Below the pieces are notes generated by a model. The model had not been told where the DNA came from. It worked only from the letters and a program-made list of their open reading frames with translations, and did not search any database. A stretch of 46,206 nucleotides of DNA from Desulfuromonas sp. (GTDB taxonomy: Bacteria > Desulfobacterota > Desulfuromonadia > Desulfuromonadales > Desulfuromonadaceae): positions 1 to 46,206 of the forward strand of contig JAGGYC010000059.1 in the NCBI GenBank assembly GCA_021162745.1. The letters run 5' to 3'. Both the position numbers and the translations under genes were made by a program. Shown in pieces: positions 41,192 through 46,206 of the stretch (position 1 is its first letter; every line of letters starts with the position of its first letter).

Positions 41192-43348
41192 ATGAGTAAA
41201 AACAGTAAAACGTTCAGTGAATCATGGCATCGCATTGCCGATCAAAAGATTGGCCTGCGCGCCAATGTCAAGATCCGAAAACAGTATTTTCGAGGGGAGA
41301 AGTGGTACGTTCTTCATGATCCTTTCAATAACCAGTTTTTCCGTCTGCGGCCGGAAGCTTACGTATTTGTCGTCCGGCTTCGTCAGGATCGTACTGTTGG
41401 TGAGACCTGGGATGAGAGCCTCAAGCGTGATCCCGATGGTGTCCCCGGACAGGAAGAAGTTATCCAGCTGCTGTCCCAGTTACACTTTGCCAACCTGCTC
41501 TATTATGAGCGTCCCTCGGACAGCGCCAATTTATTTGATCGTTACAAACGCCGTAAACAACGTGAATTGAAATCGAAACTGCTCAGTATCATGTTTTTTC
41601 GGATACCGCTGTTCGATCCTGATCGACTGCTGAAGCGTTGCATGCCGATTACCAAGTTGATGATCAGCTATGGGGCCGCGTTGCTCTGGTTTGTCGTCGT
41701 TGGTTTCGCTCTGAAGCTGGTCTTCGACCGCTTCGACGAAGTGGCGTCCCAAGCGCAGGGTCTGCTGTCGCCGGACAATCTTCTCTTCCTCTATCTTGGC
41801 ATGGTACTGGTCAAAACTCTGCATGAATTCGGCCATGCCGTTGTCTGTCGACACTTCGGTGGAGAGGTCCACACCATGGGGATCATGTTCCTGATCTTTA
41901 CCCCGATCCCCTATATGGATGCGACTTCCAGCTGGTCTTTTCGTAGCCGCTGGCACCGGGCTTTTGTCGGTGCCGCCGGTATGATCGTAGAAGTTTTTGC
42001 TGCAGCACTGGCAACCTTTGTCTGGGCGTATACCGGTCCGGGGCTTGTACATGGTTTGGCGTATAACATGATGTTTATTGCCTCGGTTTCGACCATACTT
42101 TTCAATATCAATCCACTGCTGCGCTTTGACGGTTATTACATTCTTTCGGACCTGCTCGATATCCCGAATCTACATACCCAGTCACGTCTTTATCTTCGTC
42201 ATCTTGTGGAATATTATTTGTTCGCTTACAAGGATTCGATCAGCCCGATTCAAACCAGAAGAGAGGCCTTCTGGCTGGCAACATTCGGGATTATGAGCGG
42301 GATTTATCGGATTGTCGTTTTTACCGGAATCATCCTCTTTGTCGCCGACCAGTTCTTGTTGGCCGGACTGTTTATGGCCATGGTCTGTGTTATCTCTTGG
42401 GGCGTCGTTCCACTGTTCAAGTTTATTCAGTATCTGGCAACCAGTCCCCGGCTGGCGAGATCGCGATTGCGCGCAACGGCGATCAGTTTTGGTGCCATTG
42501 TCGCCGTGGTTTTCTTTCTGGCGATCTGCCCCTTCCCGAACCGTTTCAGGGCGCCCGGGGTGCTGGAGGCGTCGCATTATGTCCAGGTGGTTAACCATGC
42601 TTCCGGCTATGTCGATGCCGTTCTGGTGCCCTCTGGCGAAGACGTTGAGTTTGGCAGCCCGTTGCTGAGACTGAGTGATCGGGAACTGGAGCTGGAAATC
42701 GAGGGCGCCAAGGCACAGAAAGAAGAGACCGTGGCATTACAGAAGTTGGCCCGCTATCGCAATACTGCTGATCTTGAACCAATCAGAAAGCGCTTGGAAA
42801 CGATCGAAGAAAAACTTGCCAATCTGCTCTACCGACAACGGGCATTGATCGTGAAAACCCGTGAAGAAGGAACCTGGGTGTCACCGGGCAGCAATGAAAT
42901 GGTCGGAACTTGGATCCCAAGGGGAACCAACGTTGGAACAGTTGTCAACCATGACCAGTTTCGTTTTTCCGCCGTGGTTTCCCAAGATGAGGCATCTAAT
43001 CTGTTCGCGGATCAATTGAGGAACGTTGAAGTGCGTTTATATGGGCAAAGCGGGACACCCCTGAGAGTTACGTCGTATGAAATCATACCCTTCCAGCACG
43101 AAAGACTTCCGTCTGCCGCTCTTGGCTGGCGCGCTGGGGGGGATGTGGCGGTAGCCGTTACTGACGAATCAGGTCTGGAGGCTGCCGAACCGTTCTTTCA
43201 GATTTATGCTGAGATCGATCCTCGTCCAGACGTTGCCTTCTTGCACGGTCGTTCCGGCAAGATTCGCTTTAGTATGAGTCCTGAGCCCCTCCTGTTTCAA
43301 TGGGGGCGTAGTCTGCGACAACTGCTTCAGAAGAGGTACCAGATTTGA
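41192..43348 (+). CDS. PqqD-like/M50 peptidase/HlyD fusion membrane protein
   Basis: 718 residues in three parts. Residues about 20-105 are PqqD-like (RANVKIRKQYFRGEKWYVLH, NNQFFRLRPEAYVFV), a fold that in other systems binds peptide substrates. Residues about 150-450 form a site-2-protease-type (M50) domain with several helices: the zinc motif HEFGH (211-215) and NPLLRFDGYYILSDLLDIPN with the third ligand Asp314. After the last helix a HlyD-like periplasmic part follows (VVNHASGYVDAVLVPSGEDV, FGSPLLRLSDRELELEIEGA, WIPRGTNVGTVVNHDQF). Its start lies one base after the preceding stop. A processing or quality-control role at the membrane is inferred. Confidence 0.88.
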   Translation: MSKNSKTFSESWHRIADQKIGLRANVKIRKQYFRGEKWYVLHDPFNNQFFRLRPEAYVFVVRLRQDRTVGETWDESLKRDPDGVPGQEEVIQLLSQLHFANLLYYERPSDSANLFDRYKRRKQRELKSKLLSIMFFRIPLFDPDRLLKRCMPITKLMISYGAALLWFVVVGFALKLVFDRFDEVASQAQGLLSPDNLLFLYLGMVLVKTLHEFGHAVVCRHFGGEVHTMGIMFLIFTPIPYMDATSSWSFRSRWHRAFVGAAGMIVEVFAAALATFVWAYTGPGLVHGLAYNMMFIASVSTILFNINPLLRFDGYYILSDLLDIPNLHTQSRLYLRHLVEYYLFAYKDSISPIQTRREAFWLATFGIMSGIYRIVVFTGIILFVADQFLLAGLFMAMVCVISWGVVPLFKFIQYLATSPRLARSRLRATAISFGAIVAVVFFLAICPFPNRFRAPGVLEASHYVQVVNHASGYVDAVLVPSGEDVEFGSPLLRLSDRELELEIEGAKAQKEETVALQKLARYRNTADLEPIRKRLETIEEKLANLLYRQRALIVKTREEGTWVSPGSNEMVGTWIPRGTNVGTVVNHDQFRFSAVVSQDEASNLFADQLRNVEVRLYGQSGTPLRVTSYEIIPFQHERLPSAALGWRAGGDVAVAVTDESGLEAAEPFFQIYAEIDPRPDVAFLHGRSGKIRFSMSPEPLLFQWGRSLRQLLQKRYQI

Positions 43349-45336
43349 CGTCACTGTCTCGAAATTACTGGTCTACCCGGATTTTGTTTCCTGAAAAATT
43401 GTATCAGGGACTGGATCGCGTGACCCATTCTTTGCTCGGACTCTCGCGTCGTCGACCGGGGATTTTGCAGAAGATGCATCAGGAAGCAGAGCACATTGCG
43501 GAGCTCTCCCTGACCTTTCAGCATGTTTCTGACCGGCGATTGCGTGACCGCCTTGACGAGTTCAAGGTCCTTTTCCGTAGACAGAAAAATGGGCGCGAAG
43601 AGGTTCTTCCTGAAGCATTTGCCATTATGACGGAAGCAGCCTATCGAACCCTGGGCATGCGGCCTTACCCGGTCCAGATTCTGGGGGCCATGGCGATGTA
43701 TCACGGCTATCTCGCCGAAATGTCAACCGGTGAAGGCAAGACCCTGACCGCCTGTCTGCCGGCTATTCTCGCCGGCTGGTCCGGGCGGCCATGTCACATT
43801 ATAACGGTCAACGATTACCTTGCCGGGCGCGATGCCAATGAAATGAAGCCCCTTTATACCTATTGCGGAGTCAAAACCGGGGTCGTGACCAGTGCGATGG
43901 ATCCAGCCGAGCGCAGCAAGAATTACCGGCAGGACGTTGTCTATACGACGAGTAAAGAGATCCTTGCTGATTTTTTGCGTGATCGTCTGAAAATCGGCAT
44001 TTGTCACCAGCCTTCACGGCGGTTACTGCGGCAGATGCGCCATCCCGGCAACGCAAGATCCGATGCCCTGGTGATGCGCGGTCTTGACACCGTAATTGTG
44101 GATGAAGCTGACAGTGTATTGATCGATGAAGCGGTTACTCCGTTGATTATCTCTCAATCCCAGGAAAACAAGGGGCTGCTGCTGGCTTGCAGTCGAGCTG
44201 ACAGGATTGCCCAGAGCTTTGTTCGCGACGAGGATTACCAGGCTGTGATGAAGTATCGAGAGGTGAATCTGACCGAGGCCGGGCGGGATAAGATCGAGGC
44301 GTTGTCTGCTACCTTGCCGGGCATCTGGCGAGGCACCAGTCGTCGCGAAGAACTGGTGGTTCAGGCTCTGACGGCCCGTGAGTTTTACCAGCGCGACAAG
44401 CAGTATGTCATCCAGGAAGATAAGGTTGTTATCGTCGATGAGTTTACCGGGCGTCTCATGCCGAACAGAACCTGGCGACAGGGTATGCATCAGGCCGTAG
44501 AGGCCTGTGAGCAGCTTGAGATGAGCGACCCGAGCGAGACCTTGGCCCGTCTCAGTTTTCAACGATTTTTTCGATTTTTCAGAAAACTGAGTGGCATGAC
44601 CGGGACCGGTTGTGAGGCTGCAGGCGAATTCTGGCAGATCTATCGCCTGCCTGTGCTGACCATCCCCAATCATCGACCTTGCCAGAGGGTCTTGTCTCCA
44701 GACCGGATTTTTGTCGATGAAGAGCAGAAATGGCGGGCAATTGTTGAAGATATCGACCATTGCCATGCCAGCGGACGCCCGGTTCTTGTCGGCACCAGAA
44801 GCGTTAAAATGAGTGAAAAACTGGCGGAAATGCTTACGGAAAAAGGTCTCTCAGTCAACCTTTTGAATGCTGTGCGGCATCAGGAAGAGGCGCGTATTGT
44901 GGCGGCTGCCGGCGCTCCAGGTGCGCTGACGATCTCCACCAATATGGCGGGTAGGGGCACCGATATCAAGTTGGGACAGGGCGTCGCGGAGTTGGGAGGC
45001 TTGCATGTTATTGCCACGGAAAAAAATGAATCCGGTCGTATTGATCGTCAGCTTTTTGGTCGTTGCGCCCGTCAGGGCGACCCCGGTAGTGCCCTGGCTT
45101 ATGCGTGTGTGAGTGATGAATTGTTTCAGCGCTTTGCTACCGTACCGGTTCGTAAGGTCGTTACTGCAGCGATCTCAAAGGGTTCTCCCGGTGCGCAAAA
45201 ACTCGCCGAAAAGTCTATTGCCCGTGCGCAGCGCAGTGCCGAACGACTCGCTTCTCGACAGCGTAGCGGCATTCTGAAAATGGATACCTGGCTTGCGGAT
45301 GCCCTTTCTTTCACCGGATCGAACGTCGATTTTTGA
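43345..45336 (+). CDS. SecA-like preprotein translocase ATPase, shortened
   Basis: 663 residues, against about 840-900 for housekeeping SecA. Walker A MSTGEGKT (126-133), ITVNDYLAGRDANEM, DEAD-type VIVDEADSVLIDEAVTPLII, FTGRLMPNRTWRQGMHQAVE, MTGTGCEAAGEFWQIYRLPV, NMAGRGTDIKLG, and QLFGRCARQGDPGSA are all intact, so ATP turnover is expected. The preprotein cross-linking region is short (about 100 residues), there is an extra basic stretch (PSRRLLRQMRHPGNARSD) before DEAD, and the helical wing, C-terminal linker and zinc module are missing. TTG start overlapping the preceding stop by four bases, with GAGG upstream. It is thus an accessory SecA coupled to the operon, not the essential one. Confidence 0.9.
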   Translation: MTSLSRNYWSTRILFPEKLYQGLDRVTHSLLGLSRRRPGILQKMHQEAEHIAELSLTFQHVSDRRLRDRLDEFKVLFRRQKNGREEVLPEAFAIMTEAAYRTLGMRPYPVQILGAMAMYHGYLAEMSTGEGKTLTACLPAILAGWSGRPCHIITVNDYLAGRDANEMKPLYTYCGVKTGVVTSAMDPAERSKNYRQDVVYTTSKEILADFLRDRLKIGICHQPSRRLLRQMRHPGNARSDALVMRGLDTVIVDEADSVLIDEAVTPLIISQSQENKGLLLACSRADRIAQSFVRDEDYQAVMKYREVNLTEAGRDKIEALSATLPGIWRGTSRREELVVQALTAREFYQRDKQYVIQEDKVVIVDEFTGRLMPNRTWRQGMHQAVEACEQLEMSDPSETLARLSFQRFFRFFRKLSGMTGTGCEAAGEFWQIYRLPVLTIPNHRPCQRVLSPDRIFVDEEQKWRAIVEDIDHCHASGRPVLVGTRSVKMSEKLAEMLTEKGLSVNLLNAVRHQEEARIVAAAGAPGALTISTNMAGRGTDIKLGQGVAELGGLHVIATEKNESGRIDRQLFGRCARQGDPGSALAYACVSDELFQRFATVPVRKVVTAAISKGSPGAQKLAEKSIARAQRSAERLASRQRSGILKMDTWLADALSFTGSNVDF

Positions 45337-45451
45337 CAGGCGATTAAAAAGTTTTACCCGCTAATTTCCCAACGAAGTACAAGCCGAAAATGAGATTTTA
45401 TCCTGCTCCAAAAATAAAAAACTCAAAGAAAATAGTGCTTGATTTTGCTCG

Positions 45452-45463
45452 CCCATCCATGGG
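45452..45463. repeat. Palindrome CCCATCCATGGG
   Basis: The 12-mer CCCAT-CC-ATGGG is identical to the inner hairpin of the cloverleaf element at 27699-27710. It lies between the SecA-like gene and the IS remnant. The rest of 45337-45490 holds no gene or clear terminator. Confidence 0.45.
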
Positions 45464-45490
45464 TTTAACAGGCTGTTTTTCACCCGCACT

Positions 45491-46040
45491 TCAGCATTGT
45501 CCGGTTAGTTTTTTGCAAGTCGGCGTCTTCGCTTTCCCTGTCTAATTTTGCCAGACGATTTTTTAGTTTCCGGATTCCCCGCAGCTTCATTCGCGATCTG
45601 CATGCGTAGCTCTCTGACTCGATGGATACTGATCTTTTCTCCATGCTGTTCCCGACAATAAATTGCAAGGAGCAGGTAAGTAATAAGCCCGCCAAGGATC
45701 TGGACCATCAATCCATATGGGCTTCTGGCAATCAGGTGGTATACCTTGAGGTGTCGTTTCCCCCAACCAAAGAACGTTTCGATGCTCCATCGCAGTTTGT
45801 AAACCTGGGCGACATCTATCCTGACACAGGGGGGTGCAATCAAAGTCCTGAAGGCGCGCACCTTATGTTTTTGTATCAGTTTTTTGAAGGACCGCATGTC
45901 GTAACTCCTTGGTTATTAGGTGGTTACGATTGCTGTGAGAAATTTATTCGCTAAATGTCAAACGAAAAATGCAGCATCTGTCTGATTTTTTCAGTGTTTT
46001 TTTTAAGAATGCATGCAAGGATCTAACCGGACAATGCTGA
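45491..46040 (-). mobile_element. Internally deleted IS4-type element with intact inverted ends
   Basis: Perfect 18-bp terminal inverted repeats TCAGCATTGTCCGGTTAG (45491-45508 and, inverted, 46023-46040) bound a 550-bp element. The only ORF is a 130-residue fusion of the start and end of an IS4-like transposase. Full IS4-type elements are near 1.3-1.5 kb, so 0.8-1 kb has been lost. It cannot move itself but could be moved by a full-length relative. No flanking direct repeat was seen. Confidence 0.85.
45505..45897 (-). pseudogene. IS4-family transposase, internally deleted remnant
   Basis: 130 residues; ATG with AAGGAG eight bases upstream. Residues 1-25 (MRSFKKLIQKHKVRAFRTLI) look like a transposase N-terminus; from about residue 28 the sequence jumps to the family C-terminus: VYKLRWSIETFFGWGKRHLK, which is the YREK signature Y-x2-R-x3-E-x6-K, then VYHLIARSPYGLMVQILGGL and IYCREQHGEKISIHRVRELR. 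The catalytic Asp residues and about 250 internal codons are lacking. The deletion left the frame open, giving a small fusion that may still bind the ends (inference). Confidence 0.85.
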
Positions 46041-46169
46041 GTATTAGTGGCTTGTGCAGCTAATCATTATGCGCAATCATGGATTATTTTTGTTGCTGCG
46101 CCGCGTCGCCTCATGGCACGATAAATCGAATGACAGACCTGTTTGCTTGGATGATAAAGGACTTGTTTG

Positions 46170-46206
46170 ATGTCAAAACAATTGGACATAATTGAATATT
46201 ATGACC
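46170..46206 (+). CDS. Start of a truncated unidentified gene at window edge
   Basis: ATG at 46170 with AAAGGA 8 nt upstream opens a reading frame MSKQLDIIEYYD that continues past the window end. Twelve codons are too few to name a family. The 129 nt before it hold no gene or terminator that I can identify. Confidence 0.4.
   Translation, partial: MSKQLDIIEYYD

Overview
The window looks like a chromosomal segment of a Gram-negative, cytochrome-rich anaerobe of the Desulfuromonadales type (Desulfuromonas/Geobacter relatives). The clues are an eight-haem c-type cytochrome, LPS genes (an lptE-like gene and an LpxL-like acyltransferase), a TatD-radical SAM fusion, a RicT/PSP1 gene in the tmk-holB-metG cluster, and a GEMM-type (cyclic dinucleotide) riboswitch. 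No rRNA is present, so this placement rests on gene content and remembered family resemblance, not on phylogeny.

Layout. 1-775: stacked hairpins and a decayed HtrA-like protease gene. 779-11287 (minus strand): a lipoprotein, a two-receiver diguanylate cyclase, a small secreted protein, hflK-hflC, and the conserved tmk-holB-ricT-metG-tatD/rSAM cluster. 11488-21850 (mostly plus): rnc-era, der, a CheY-like regulator, infA, leuS-lptE-holA, murJ, and rpsT on the minus strand. 22133-23511 (minus): trmL and an LpxL-like acyltransferase. 23751-31263 (plus): an NFACT protein, two tandem tRNA-Leu genes, the octahaem cytochrome, a thiamine-binding-type protein, tRNA-Cys, a TauE/SafE permease, a MEMO/AmrB protein and gltX. 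31339-36205: a ferritin-like protein, a bacterial SUI1 protein, a nadB-aroQ operon ending in a free-standing DAHP-synthase N-terminal domain, a lytic transglycosylase with pgsA, and tRNA-Gly.

36634-45336 is the most unusual part. A GEMM-like riboswitch whose 3' strand overlaps an intrinsic terminator precedes a tightly packed five-gene operon: a TolC-type outer-membrane channel, a periplasmic HlyD adaptor, a membrane GAF-HlyD fusion, a PqqD-like/M50 peptidase/HlyD fusion, and a shortened SecA-like ATPase. No ABC or RND pump is encoded. The set looks like a cyclic-dinucleotide-controlled envelope export or processing machine driven by a SecA paralogue; its substrate is not in the window. The operon is followed by a 550-bp IS remnant with perfect inverted ends and an internally deleted transposase, and the window ends in the start of another gene.

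Intergenic regions carry several palindromic repeat families: a REP-like pair, a GTAGGATGCGGT palindrome, a cloverleaf-like 103-bp element and stacked C/G-rich hairpins. Housekeeping functions are secure. The secretion-like operon, the riboswitch ligand and the repeat functions are inferred.
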